Shown one piece after another: positions 1 through 6,424 of a DNA stretch of 19,979 bases. The notes below the pieces were generated by a model. The model saw only the letters and a list, made by a program, of their open reading frames with translations. It was not told the DNA's origin and made no database searches. This stretch comes from JAUWOY01 sp034431315. GTDB taxonomy: Bacteria; Chloroflexota; Anaerolineae; VGOG01. The position numbers and the translations under genes were made by a program. How positions within the stretch are numbered: position 1 is the first letter of the stretch; every line of letters starts with the position of its first letter. The DNA is taken from positions 1 to 19,979 of the forward strand of contig DAOUDK010000035.1 in NCBI GenBank assembly GCA_034431315.1, in the 5' to 3' direction.

Positions 1-110
1 GGTCGATCAGCGGCCATTTGTGGGGATTTATAGCCACAAAATAGCCGTAAATGCCCGTTTTGTGGGGCCATGGCCCAGATTTGCGGCACAATTAGGACTT
101 TTAAAACACG
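1..110. other. Foreign/junction DNA at the left edge
   Basis: This stretch is AT-richer than what follows and carries short dyads: CCACAAAA at 34-41 against TTTTGTGG at 58-65, and the 12-base palindrome GGGCCATGGCCC just after. The word TTTGTGGGG occurs twice, near 17 and near 59. TPR-like protein sequence only starts at about base 110. I infer that this is the end of an insertion or rearrangement that removed the 5' part of the TPR gene. No transposase is visible. Confidence 0.35.
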
Positions 111-883
111 CTCTTAGCGAACTCTACCTGACCATTGGTGACCTGACCCAGGCCGTGGCAACCGCCCAACAGAGCGTAGACCTGGCCGACCGCAGCGGCG
201 GTAAGTTTGAGCGATTGAAACAACGAGGAAAGCTAGCCAATGCCCTGCACCACGCGGGTTGCCTGCCGGAGGCCGAAGCCATCTTCCGCAAGGCCGAGGG
301 GATGCAACGGGAGGTGGATCCGCAGCACACGCTCCTCTACTCCCTTGGTGGCTTTCAGTACTGCGACCTGCTGCTTGACCAAGGGAAGTATCTAGAGGTG
401 CAGAGTCGGGCTGGGCAGACGCTGGAATGGGCCAAGCAGTACTTGGGGCGGGGCTTAGGGCTTCTTGACATCGCCCTGGACCACCTCTCCCTGGGGCGGG
501 GCCACCTGCTTCAGGCTCAGCAGGAAGAAAGCCACGATTTCACCCAGGCCACAACCCACCTGAAGCGGGCAGTGGACGGCCTGCGGCAGGCAGGGCAGCA
601 GGATGACTTGCCTCGTGGCCTGCTGGCCCGAGCAGAGTTGTGCCGGGTCACGGGCGACATGGACCGGGCCTGGGCAGACCTTGACGAAGCGCTGTCCATC
701 GCCACGCGCGGAGGGATGCGGTTGCACGAGGCGGACTGCCACCTGGAGTACGCCCGGCTGCACCTGGCCTGTGGTGACAAGGAAAAGGCTCGGGAGAGTC
801 TGGCCAAAGCGAAGGGGATGATCGAGGAGATGGGGTATCATCGGAGGGATGGGGAAGTGGCGGAGTTGGAGGGGAGGGTGTGA
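20..883 (+). CDS. TPR-repeat protein, probably N-terminally truncated
   Basis: The product is helical and TPR-like from about residue 30 to the end, with repeated pairs such as ALSELYLTIGDLTQAVATAQ, ALHHAGCLPEAEAIFRKA, ARAELCRVTGDMDRAWADLD and ARLHLACGDKEKARESLAKA. Such repeats mediate protein-protein contacts. Proteins with this kind of C-terminal TPR block are often much longer, with an ATPase or signalling domain in front. The first ~30 residues look unrelated and come from AT-rich DNA. The GTG at 20 is only the first possible start in the window, because the frame stays open to base 2, so the real start may lie outside. It could be a decayed remnant. No catalytic motif is seen. Confidence 0.6.
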   Translation: MGIYSHKIAVNARFVGPWPRFAAQLGLLKHALSELYLTIGDLTQAVATAQQSVDLADRSGGKFERLKQRGKLANALHHAGCLPEAEAIFRKAEGMQREVDPQHTLLYSLGGFQYCDLLLDQGKYLEVQSRAGQTLEWAKQYLGRGLGLLDIALDHLSLGRGHLLQAQQEESHDFTQATTHLKRAVDGLRQAGQQDDLPRGLLARAELCRVTGDMDRAWADLDEALSIATRGGMRLHEADCHLEYARLHLACGDKEKARESLAKAKGMIEEMGYHRRDGEVAELEGRV

Positions 884-911
884 GTTTCGAGTTGCGAGTT
901 TCGGGTTTCGA
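884..911 (+). repeat. 7-nt-period array (GTTTCGA type)
   Basis: Four consecutive heptamers, GTTTCGA, GTTGCGA, GTTTCGG and GTTTCGA, begin on the base after the TGA stop of the TPR gene. This is one of several 7-nt-period arrays in the window that share a period but not a sequence. Confidence 0.75.
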
Positions 912-915
912 GTTG

Positions 916-973
916 AGCCCGTAGGGCTTTGATCTCTCAGCACGGCGGTTCAGCGCCGTGCCTCGTCGGAGGC
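916..973 (+). repeat. REP-like triple hairpin before the UROD-family gene
   Basis: Three consecutive dyads are seen. AGCCC/GGGCT at 916-928 has a GTA loop. GCACGGCG/CGCCGTGC (940-947 and 954-961) has a 6-nt loop. GCCTC/GAGGC (960-964 and 969-973) has a GTCG loop. The third stem covers the GGAGG ribosome-binding site at 968-972, so it could limit translation of the next gene. The first stem resembles the AGCCCC-GTT-GGGGCT hairpin of the repeats around the transposase at 18.4-19.0 kb. Confidence 0.55.
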
Positions 974-979
974 ATCTAC

Positions 980-2035
980 ATGAACGCTCGCGAGCGACTG
1001 CTGACTGCGCTAGATGGAGGGGAACCAGACCGCGTACCCTGCGCGCTGAGCTTTTACCACGTGGACCTCAAGAGCCTGGTCCCGCCCGGCCAATATCGGC
1101 ACGATCTCGTGGACGTGCGTTTTGTCGAGTTCCCCCTTTCGTCGGAGGAGAAGGAACTGGCTCGCCTGGCCCGGCCTTTTGCGCCGGACACGCGGCTGGG
1201 CACTCCCGCCCAGGTGACGACCTACACCCGCTGGGACTACCGCCCCCTGACTCCCGACCAACGCAATCCCCTGGCCCGCGCCCGCTCGCTGGACGACGTA
1301 CGGAACTTCCCCTTTCCCGACGTCAGCCGGCCCTACCGCGTCGAGACTCTGGCCCACCAGGTGCAGGCGTTGCACGCCCGCGGCCTGGCTGCTGGCGGCA
1401 ACCTGCCCCACCTGGGCGGCGAATTGTTCGAGGCTGCCTGGCGGCTGCGCGGTCTGGAGAATTTCCTCATAGACCTGCTCGAACGCCCCACCTGGGCGCA
1501 CTTTCTCCTCGACCAGTTGGCCGACCTGGCCCGCCGCAACGCCGAAACGCTGGCCCGCGCCGGCGTGGACGTGTTGGCTCTGGACGATGACGTGGGGATG
1601 CCGGGGACGATGATGATCAGCCCGGCCACCTGGCGCGAGTTCTTCAAGCCGCGCCTGACGATGATCATCCAGGCGGCCCAGGCCATCAAGCCCGACCTCC
1701 GCGTCGTATACCACAGCGACGGCTACTTCGAGCCTATCGTGGGCGACCTGATGGACATTGGCATGAACGCCATCAACCCGCTGCAGCCGGACCACATGGA
1801 CGCCGCCCGCATCCGCCAGCGGTTCGGCTCCCAGTTGGCGCTGTGGGGCACGGTGGGCCACCAGACCACCTTCAGCTTTGCCAAACCCGACGCCATCCGC
1901 AGGGAGGTCAAGCACCGCATCGAGACCCTGGGGCGCGCCGGGCTCATCCTCTGTCCCGCCTACGACATTGACGAGCCGGACATCCCGTGGGAGAACATCG
2001 CCGCCTTCCTGGAAGCGGTCGAGGCGTACGGTTAG
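980..2035 (+). CDS. Uroporphyrinogen decarboxylase-superfamily (UROD/MtaA-like) protein
   Basis: The 351-aa product has the length and ending expected of the UROD-like superfamily, which holds heme-pathway decarboxylases and zinc methyltransferases for corrinoid proteins. The N-terminus (MNARERLLTALDGGEPDRVP) and the late block around residues 245-270 (HSDGYFEPIVGDLMDIGMNA) are typical. ATG 980 is chosen because GGAGG at 968-972 sits 7 nt upstream; the frame opens earlier, at 929. Methyltransferase members carry His-X-Cys plus a later Cys as zinc ligands. Here the motif is H245-S-D247, with C325 late, so the first Cys is replaced by Asp. It also lacks the usual HemE N-terminal signature, so I do not call it hemE. 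The substrate is unknown. The DedA gene follows 24 bases later. Confidence 0.85.
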   Translation: MNARERLLTALDGGEPDRVPCALSFYHVDLKSLVPPGQYRHDLVDVRFVEFPLSSEEKELARLARPFAPDTRLGTPAQVTTYTRWDYRPLTPDQRNPLARARSLDDVRNFPFPDVSRPYRVETLAHQVQALHARGLAAGGNLPHLGGELFEAAWRLRGLENFLIDLLERPTWAHFLLDQLADLARRNAETLARAGVDVLALDDDVGMPGTMMISPATWREFFKPRLTMIIQAAQAIKPDLRVVYHSDGYFEPIVGDLMDIGMNAINPLQPDHMDAARIRQRFGSQLALWGTVGHQTTFSFAKPDAIRREVKHRIETLGRAGLILCPAYDIDEPDIPWENIAAFLEAVEAYG

Positions 2036-2059
2036 AACAGATTGAATTGGAGGACATTC

Positions 2060-2722
2060 ATGGCCATACTGATCACCGTTATCAAGGAGTGGGTCGAAAG
2101 CCTGGTTGTTGGGATGGGATACCCAGGGATCATCTTTGTCATGGCGCTGGAAAATGTGTTCCCGCCCATCCCCTCCGAAGCCATCATGCCCCTGGCGGGC
2201 TACCTGGCCGTAACGCAACCAGCGAAGTTTCACCTCCTGTGGGTTACCGTTGCCGGCACCATCGGCTCGGTCGTTGGGGCGATAGCGCTGTATGCCTTCG
2301 GCTATTGGGCTGACGAACCGATCGTGCGCCGCTTCATTCGTCGCTTCGGCAAGTTCCTCCTCATTTCAGAAGGAGACCTGGACCGGGCCATCGAATGGTT
2401 CACCCGCTATGGCGACTGGGTGATCTTCTTCGGACGGCTGGTGCCGATCATTCGCAGCCTGGTCTCCATCCCGGCTGGCTTTCGCCGCGAGGGCAAACCG
2501 ATGCCGATGGGCCGCTTCCTGGCCTTCACTATTGTAGGCACGGCGGCCTGGAGCTTTCTGCTGGCTTATGCCGGGATGGTCCTGGGCGAGCACTGGGAGT
2601 CAATCATCGGGATCGTTGACCGCTACGAGCAGGTCGTGATCGTCGTGCTGATCGTGCTGATCGGCACCTTCCTATGGAAGCGGGCCATCTCGCCGCTGCT
2701 GCGCCGTCGCACCATAGATTGA
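2060..2722 (+). CDS. DedA/SNARE-associated family integral membrane protein
   Basis: The 220-aa hydrophobic protein carries the DedA signatures. An acidic, proline-rich re-entrant motif, ENVFPPIPSEAIMPLAG, lies near residues 36-52. A second motif, FFGRLVPIIRSLVSIPAG, lies near 123-140 and has the conserved Arg and the Pro-Ala-Gly. Several membrane segments follow, and the tail is basic (KRAISPLLRRRT). DedA proteins act in the inner membrane. Members have been linked to lipid-carrier recycling, membrane homeostasis and cationic peptide tolerance. The exact substrate cannot be told from sequence. ATG 2060 is chosen over earlier non-ATG starts because GGAGG at 2049-2053 stands 6 nt before it. 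Whether it is co-transcribed with the UROD-like gene upstream is likely but unproven. Confidence 0.9.
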   Translation: MAILITVIKEWVESLVVGMGYPGIIFVMALENVFPPIPSEAIMPLAGYLAVTQPAKFHLLWVTVAGTIGSVVGAIALYAFGYWADEPIVRRFIRRFGKFLLISEGDLDRAIEWFTRYGDWVIFFGRLVPIIRSLVSIPAGFRREGKPMPMGRFLAFTIVGTAAWSFLLAYAGMVLGEHWESIIGIVDRYEQVVIVVLIVLIGTFLWKRAISPLLRRRTID

Positions 2723-2724
2723 GG

Positions 2725-2754
2725 TTGGCGTTTTTTCGCTTCCAGTAGTATAAT
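2725..2754 (+). promoter_or_regulatory. Sigma70-type promoter for yebC-ruvC-ruvA
   Basis: TTGGCG at 2725-2730 and a perfect TATAAT at 2749-2754 are separated by 18 nt. They lie right after the dedA-family stop and about 57 nt before yebC. Transcription should start near 2761. Confidence 0.7.
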
Positions 2755-2810
2755 TAGGGCTATAGCCTTTCGGCCCCATTGGAGGGGCAAGTTTGGAAGG
2801 AGGTGCAAAC

Positions 2811-3563
2811 ATGTCAGGACATTCTAAATGGTCAACGATCAAACGCAAGAAGGGGGCAACGGACGCCAAGCGAGGTAAGCTCTTCACCAAGCTGGGGCGC
2901 GAGATCGTCCTGGCGGCGCGGGAGGGCGGCGACCCTGCCGTCAACTTCAAGCTGCGCCTGGCTGTAGACAAGGCCAAGGCAGCCAACATGCCCAAGGACA
3001 ACATCGAGCGGGCCATCAGGCGGGGCACCGGCGCCGAAAAGGGTGCGGATCTGGTGGAGATCCGCTACGAAGGCTACGGCCCCCACGGGGTGGCGCTGCT
3101 GGTGCACGTGCTGACGGACAATCGCAACCGGGCAGTGTCCGATGTGCGCCGCGCTTTCAACCGCTACGGTGGCAGCCTGGGTGAGAGCGGCTGCGTAGCC
3201 TGGCTCTTCGAGTCCAAAGGCTACATCACCATCTCCCCCAACGATTCCGATCCCGACGAGCTGGCGCTGCTGGCCATAGATGCCGGCGCCGATGATGTCA
3301 CCGTCGGGAGCGACCTGGTGGAGGTCTTCACCGTGGCCAATGACTTCCAAAGGGTCAAAGAGGAATTGGAGAAGAATGGGATCGCCCTGAATTCGGCGGA
3401 GATCTCCATGCTTCCCAAGAGTGTGGCGGAGTTGGGGGAGAAGGAAACCATCAAGGCCATGATCCTCATTGATGCCCTGGAGGAGCTGGAGGATGTCCAG
3501 CAGGTCTCCTCCAACCTGAACATCACCGATGAGATGATGGCCAAATACGAATTGGTCGGATAG
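2811..3563 (+). CDS. yebC: YebC/PmpR-type (TACO1) family protein
   Basis: The N-terminus MSGHSKWSTIKRKKGATDAK is diagnostic of this family. The 250-aa length, the FTKLGREIVLAAREGG helix, the NMPKDNIERAIRRGTG block and the YEGYGPHGVALLV block also fit. Members were first described as DNA-binding regulators. More recent work on bacterial and mitochondrial members points to a role in translation of difficult, e.g. proline-rich, sequences. ATG 2811 is fixed by a strong ribosome-binding site (AAGGAGGTG, about 2797-2805) and by the conserved start; an upstream in-frame start at 2793 is ignored. It is followed by ruvC and ruvA, a common bacterial order. The last codons (GGTCGGATAG) are themselves part of an 8-nt-period array that runs into the intergenic region. 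Confidence 0.95.
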   Translation: MSGHSKWSTIKRKKGATDAKRGKLFTKLGREIVLAAREGGDPAVNFKLRLAVDKAKAANMPKDNIERAIRRGTGAEKGADLVEIRYEGYGPHGVALLVHVLTDNRNRAVSDVRRAFNRYGGSLGESGCVAWLFESKGYITISPNDSDPDELALLAIDAGADDVTVGSDLVEVFTVANDFQRVKEELEKNGIALNSAEISMLPKSVAELGEKETIKAMILIDALEELEDVQQVSSNLNITDEMMAKYELVG

Positions 3564-3617
3564 TCGGGTGGTCGGGTGGCCAGATGGTCGGGTGGTCAGA
3601 TGGTCGGGTGGTCGGGC
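3554..3617 (+). repeat. 8-nt-period array (GGTCGGGT type)
   Basis: Eight consecutive octamers of the form GGTCGGGT or GGTCAGAT start inside the last codons of yebC, so the TAG stop is within the first and second units. The array continues to 3617. It is the only 8-nt array noted among several 7-nt ones. Confidence 0.8.
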
Positions 3618-3633
3618 CTGCTCCCCTGCTCCC

Positions 3634-3668
3634 TTTGAGCTTTGGACTTTGAGCTTTGAGCTTTAGGG
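3634..3668 (+). repeat. 7-nt-period array (TTTGAGC type)
   Basis: Five heptamers, TTTGAGC, TTTGGAC, TTTGAGC, TTTGAGC and TTTAGGG, lie between yebC and ruvC just after the octamer array. The ruvC start follows 31 nt later. Confidence 0.75.
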
Positions 3669-3699
3669 CTCTCCTGCTTCCTTGATTGGATAACTACCG

Positions 3700-4227
3700 A
3701 TGAGCGAAAACGAGAACCTGGTCCTGGGGATTGATCCCGGCACGGCCATCACCGGCTACGGCCTGGTATGGGGTGAGAGCGGTGATCTGAGGCTAGTGGA
3801 TTACGGGGTGATAACCACTCCTTCGGATAAATCACAGCCCCAGCGCCTGCAGGAGATCTACCGCCAGTTGACGGCTCTCATCCAAGAGCGGCAGCCTGCG
3901 GAGGCGGCGGTGGAGAAGCTCTTCTTCAGCCGCAACGTTCGCACCGCTCTGAGCGTGGGACAGGCGCGAGGGGTGGTCCTGCTTGCCATAGCCAACGCTG
4001 GGATCGCTGTCCACGAGTACACACCCCTGGAGGTCAAGCAGGCGGTGGTCGGCTACGGGCGAGCCACCAAGGAGCAGGTGCAGGAAATGGTCAAGGTGCT
4101 CCTGGGCCTGGATACTGTGCCCCAACCCGACGACGCCGCCGACGCCATCGCCGTGGCCATCTGCCACATCCACTCCGCTCGGATGCTGAGCCTGGCCAGA
4201 CAAGCTGAGGAAATCGAGAGAAGATGA
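3700..4227 (+). CDS. ruvC: Holliday junction resolvase RuvC
   Basis: RuvC cuts four-way DNA junctions symmetrically, as a dimer, in the late step of homologous recombination; it works with RuvAB. The 175-aa product has the RNase-H-like fold markers and the four acidic catalytic residues in place: D12 in GIDPGTAITGYG, E72 in VEKLFF, and D145 and D148 in the C-terminal DDAADAIAVAICH. The conserved stretch FFSRNVRTALSVGQARGVVLL is intact. ATG 3700 gives the usual short N-terminus before the first Asp; no clear Shine-Dalgarno is visible in front of it. The stop overlaps the ruvA start (ATGA), so the two are translationally coupled. ruvB is not in this window. Confidence 0.96.
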   Translation: MSENENLVLGIDPGTAITGYGLVWGESGDLRLVDYGVITTPSDKSQPQRLQEIYRQLTALIQERQPAEAAVEKLFFSRNVRTALSVGQARGVVLLAIANAGIAVHEYTPLEVKQAVVGYGRATKEQVQEMVKVLLGLDTVPQPDDAADAIAVAICHIHSARMLSLARQAEEIERR

Positions 4228-4805
4228 TCGCCAACCTGAAGGGGAGGATCGAGGCCATAGGGAAGGATTACCTCGTCGTCGGCGCGGGGGGGATCGGCTT
4301 CAAGGTCTACGTCCCAACCTCGGTACTGGAGACTGCGGAAGGGCTGGGCCGCCAGGTGGAGCTCTCCACCCACCTGCACGTGCGGGAGAACGAGCTGACC
4401 CTCTACGGCTGCGGCAGCGAGGACGCGCTGGCCCTTTTCGAGCTGCTGCTGGGCGTCTCGGGCGTGGGCCCCAGGGTGGCCCTGGCCATGCTCTCCACCA
4501 TGCCAGCCGATTCGCTCCGCCTGGCCATCGCCCAGGGGAACGCCGCAGCGTTGACCAGAGTGCCTGGCATCGGCCCCAAGATGGCCAAGAAGATCGTCTT
4601 TCACCTCAAGGACAAGATTGCGGTCGAGGTCGGCCCAGAGGCGGTGCCCTTTCTCACCGACGCCGACGCCGAAGTCATCGCCGCCCTCACCAGCCTGGGC
4701 TACAGCGTGGTCGAAGCCCAATCCGCCATTCAGTCCCTGCCCGCTGAGGAAATGGAAATCGAGGAAAGAGTGAGGTTGGCGCTGGGTTACTTCGCCAGGG
4801 GGTAA
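4224..4805 (+). CDS. ruvA: Holliday junction branch migration protein RuvA
   Basis: RuvA binds Holliday junctions as a tetramer and loads the RuvB motor. The 193-aa product has the OB-fold domain at residues 1-65 (MIANLKGRIEAI start). Two helix-hairpin-helix motifs follow, LLGVSGVGPRVALAML at about 75-90 and LTRVPGIGPKMAKKIV at about 110-125. The RuvB-contacting domain III spans about 146-193 (AEVIAALTSLGYSVVEA). It overlaps ruvC by 4 nt. Its last 144 nt (codon 147 to the stop) are present again at 5435-5578, after an antitoxin-like/PemK gene pair. That suggests a recombination event in which this ruvA end and the gene pair arrived together, or a duplication around the insertion. Confidence 0.96.
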   Translation: MIANLKGRIEAIGKDYLVVGAGGIGFKVYVPTSVLETAEGLGRQVELSTHLHVRENELTLYGCGSEDALALFELLLGVSGVGPRVALAMLSTMPADSLRLAIAQGNAAALTRVPGIGPKMAKKIVFHLKDKIAVEVGPEAVPFLTDADAEVIAALTSLGYSVVEAQSAIQSLPAEEMEIEERVRLALGYFARG

Positions 4806-4824
4806 TTGTTGAGGAGGATGAACC

Positions 4825-5052
4825 ATGCAAGCAGTCCGCATTATGACCAAGCCGGAAAAGGACGGCGAACTAATTCTCAAGGACCTGCCAGTGAGGGAGG
4901 GGGTTCCTGTGGAGGTGATCATCTTGACTCAAGCGGTGATTGACGAGACCGCCCTGATCCTCTCAGCGCTCCAGCACGATCCCGGCTACGCCTTTTTGCG
5001 CGATCCGGCTGAAGACCTCTACACCGAAGCCGATGTGAGAAAGGTTTCCTGA
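4825..5052 (+). CDS. Small antitoxin-like protein upstream of a PemK/MazF toxin
   Basis: The 75-aa acidic protein begins with a beta-type segment (VRIMTKPEKDGELILKDLPVREGVPVEVIIL) and continues with an acidic helical tail (HDPGYAFLRDPAEDLYTEADV). I do not recognise a named domain with confidence. The layout, a short DNA-binding-like N-terminus and a charged tail directly before a PemK-type gene, is that of a type II antitoxin. GAGGAGG at about 4811-4817 stands upstream of ATG 4825. The stop shares one base with the toxin ATG (TGATG), which indicates coupling. It lies 19 nt after ruvA. Antitoxin function is inference from context. Confidence 0.75.
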   Translation: MQAVRIMTKPEKDGELILKDLPVREGVPVEVIILTQAVIDETALILSALQHDPGYAFLRDPAEDLYTEADVRKVS

Positions 5053-5408
5053 TGACTCAGCGCGGTGATGTGGTGCTGGCCCGCTTCCCCTTCACAGACC
5101 GGATCGGCACCAAGATCCGTCCCGTATTGGTGCTGGCAGAGGTTCCGGGGCCGTATCGGGATTTTCTGGTCATGTTCATCTCCTCGCAGCAGAGACAGGC
5201 TATCTCCGGAGTTGACGTTGTTCTGGAGCCGACCGACCCTGTTTTTGCTAGAACAGGCCTCAAAACCGCCTCAGTGTTCAAGGTGGCAAAAGTGGCTACT
5301 CTTTCCGAGGCGTTGCTCATCGGAGCCATCGGACGGTTGGATGGTGAATTGTTCAGGAAGTTGATCAAGCAACTGGTGCACCTGTTGCAAACTGGTCGGT
5401 TGCCCTGA
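5052..5408 (+). CDS. PemK/MazF-family endoribonuclease toxin
   Basis: The family cuts single-stranded RNA, usually mRNA, and is neutralised by the upstream antitoxin. The 118-aa product has the family's opening RGDVVLARFPFTDRIGTKIR followed by PVLVLA, which includes the conserved Arg-Pro. It also has the MFISSQ strand with the Ser pair and a late block, LKTASVFKVAKVATLSE, before IGAIGRLDGE. Length and motif order fit an intact toxin. It forms a two-gene unit with the preceding small gene. The unit is flanked by two copies of the ruvA 3' end (4662-4805 and 5435-5578), so it looks like a recently acquired cassette. Confidence 0.88.
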   Translation: MTQRGDVVLARFPFTDRIGTKIRPVLVLAEVPGPYRDFLVMFISSQQRQAISGVDVVLEPTDPVFARTGLKTASVFKVAKVATLSEALLIGAIGRLDGELFRKLIKQLVHLLQTGRLP

Positions 5409-5434
5409 GCGATACAGGGAGGCTAGGACTAGAA

Positions 5435-5578
5435 GCCGACGCCGAAGTCATCGCCGCCCTCACCAGCCTGGGCTACAGCGTGGTCGAGGCCCAAGCCGCC
5501 ATTCAGTCCCTGCCCGCTGAAGAGATGGCGATAGAAGAAAGGGTAAGGTTAGCGCTGGCTTACTTTGCTCGAGGATGA
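5435..5578 (+). pseudogene. ruvA: Second, partial copy of the ruvA 3' end (domain III)
   Basis: Aligning by eye, these 144 nt match 4662-4805 at 126 positions without gaps. The first 52 bases are identical and all 18 differences lie after that. At codon level 12 of the changed sense codons are silent and three are not (Ser to Ala, Glu to Ala, Gly to Ala); the stop is TGA instead of TAA. The fragment still reads as an open domain III (ADAEVIAALTSLGYSVVEAQ and onward to its stop) but has no start or upstream domains. The silent pattern means that both copies evolved as working ruvA ends before they came together. The diverged half is AT-richer at third positions than ruvA proper. Confidence 0.9.
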
Positions 5579-5621
5579 ACATGGTCGCCTTTGGGGCAGT
5601 GAATTCGCGGGGGTAAGAGCT

Positions 5622-5837
5622 ATGAGCGAGTACCTGATGAAACAGTTCCGGAAGCGCTGGCAGGCAGTAGCGGCCCTCGAGAGGGAAGAACAACGAGAGG
5701 CCTCTGTCGCCTTGCGCTGGCAACAGTTGAATGCCATCCTGAGGCTAGCGATGGGCCTGGGGTTGCCCCTGAGAGAGCAATTCGAGGAAGAAATCGTTCG
5801 CCAGCGCTGGGCCAAGTTGAAAGGCACTCAGCTATGA
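5622..5837 (+). CDS. Small helical protein of unknown function, partner of the nucleotidyltransferase
   Basis: The 71-aa product (from ATG 5622) is charged and looks all-helical: MKQFRKRWQAVAALEREEQ, then ALRWQQLNAILRLAMGLGLP and a further acidic-basic helix. No known domain is recognised. A longer form from TTG 5565 would overlap the ruvA remnant; I prefer ATG 5622, although its ribosome-binding site is weak (GGGGGTAAGAG). The stop overlaps the next ATG by 4 nt (ATGA), so it is translated together with the nucleotidyltransferase gene. By position it could be an antitoxin or adaptor, but that is only a guess. Confidence 0.7.
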   Translation: MSEYLMKQFRKRWQAVAALEREEQREASVALRWQQLNAILRLAMGLGLPLREQFEEEIVRQRWAKLKGTQL

Positions 5838-6424
5838 CCGCATCCAAAGAGATCGCACCGTTGTTAGGCCCCATAGCAGCCTTGCAGCGGCTGCTGGCGC
5901 GTTTCGGTGATCAAGGCATGGTTATTGGCGGCGTCGCTGCCAGCCTGCTGGGCAAGCCCCGCCTGACCGCTGATGTAGATGCAGTTATCCTCCTGTCTGT
6001 AGAGGATCTGCCACACCTGGTGGAAGCAGCCGCACAGGAAGGACTCTTGCCGCGCATTGCCAATGCAGAAGACTTCGCCCGGCGGCATCGGGTTCTCCTC
6101 CTGCGCCATCAGGAGAGCGGCATCCACGTGGACATCTCCCTGGGAGTGTTGCCTTTCGAGGTGGAGGCTGTGGAACGCAGCATCGTTCATCATGTTGGTT
6201 CGCTCGCCATCCGTCTCCCCACCCCAGAGGATCTGATCATTTTCAAGGCAGTCGCCCATCGGCCCCAAGACCTGCTGGATATTCAGGCGATCATCGAGAG
6301 CCATCCCGACCTGGATCAAGAGCGGATTCGGTATTGGGTCGGCGAGTTCGCCCAGGTTTTGGAGATGCCAGAGCTCTGGGAGGACATCGCTTCCTGGCTC
6401 ATTTCCCCACACAGAACTCGCTAA
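5834..6424 (+). CDS. Nucleotidyltransferase-fold protein (MNT/AbiEii-like)
   Basis: The 196-aa product shows the nucleotidyltransferase signature: VIGGVAASLLGKPRLTADVD at residues 30-49, with the Gly-Gly and the T-X-D-X-D metal-binding pair (D47, D49). A third acidic position sits in the strand GIHVDISL (D98). The later block RLPTPEDLIIFKAVAHRPQD is typical of the minimal/AbiEii-like branch. Enzymes of this branch transfer nucleotides to RNA, proteins or small molecules, and several act as toxins with a small partner. It is coupled to the 71-aa gene before it. Its last 26 nt run into the 3' end of the convergent mnmE gene. Whether it is a toxin, a defence protein or a housekeeping enzyme cannot be told here. 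Confidence 0.8.
   Translation: MTASKEIAPLLGPIAALQRLLARFGDQGMVIGGVAASLLGKPRLTADVDAVILLSVEDLPHLVEAAAQEGLLPRIANAEDFARRHRVLLLRHQESGIHVDISLGVLPFEVEAVERSIVHHVGSLAIRLPTPEDLIIFKAVAHRPQDLLDIQAIIESHPDLDQERIRYWVGEFAQVLEMPELWEDIASWLISPHRTR

Noticed and set aside
929..979. Upstream ATG start (929) for the UROD-like gene
   Set aside because: It would translate the REP-like hairpins; ATG 980 has a good ribosome-binding site and the conserved N-terminus.
1010..2233. 407-aa open frame on the minus strand opposite the UROD-like gene
   Set aside because: It is a shadow of a GC-rich coding region; its sequence is low in recognisable motifs and the plus-strand frame is clearly the real gene.
3554..3668. Possible CRISPR array between yebC and ruvC
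   Set aside because: Units are 7-8 nt without spacers, so these are short tandem repeats.
4053..4922. 289-aa minus-strand frame across ruvC-ruvA
   Set aside because: It lies opposite two well-supported genes and shows no domain.
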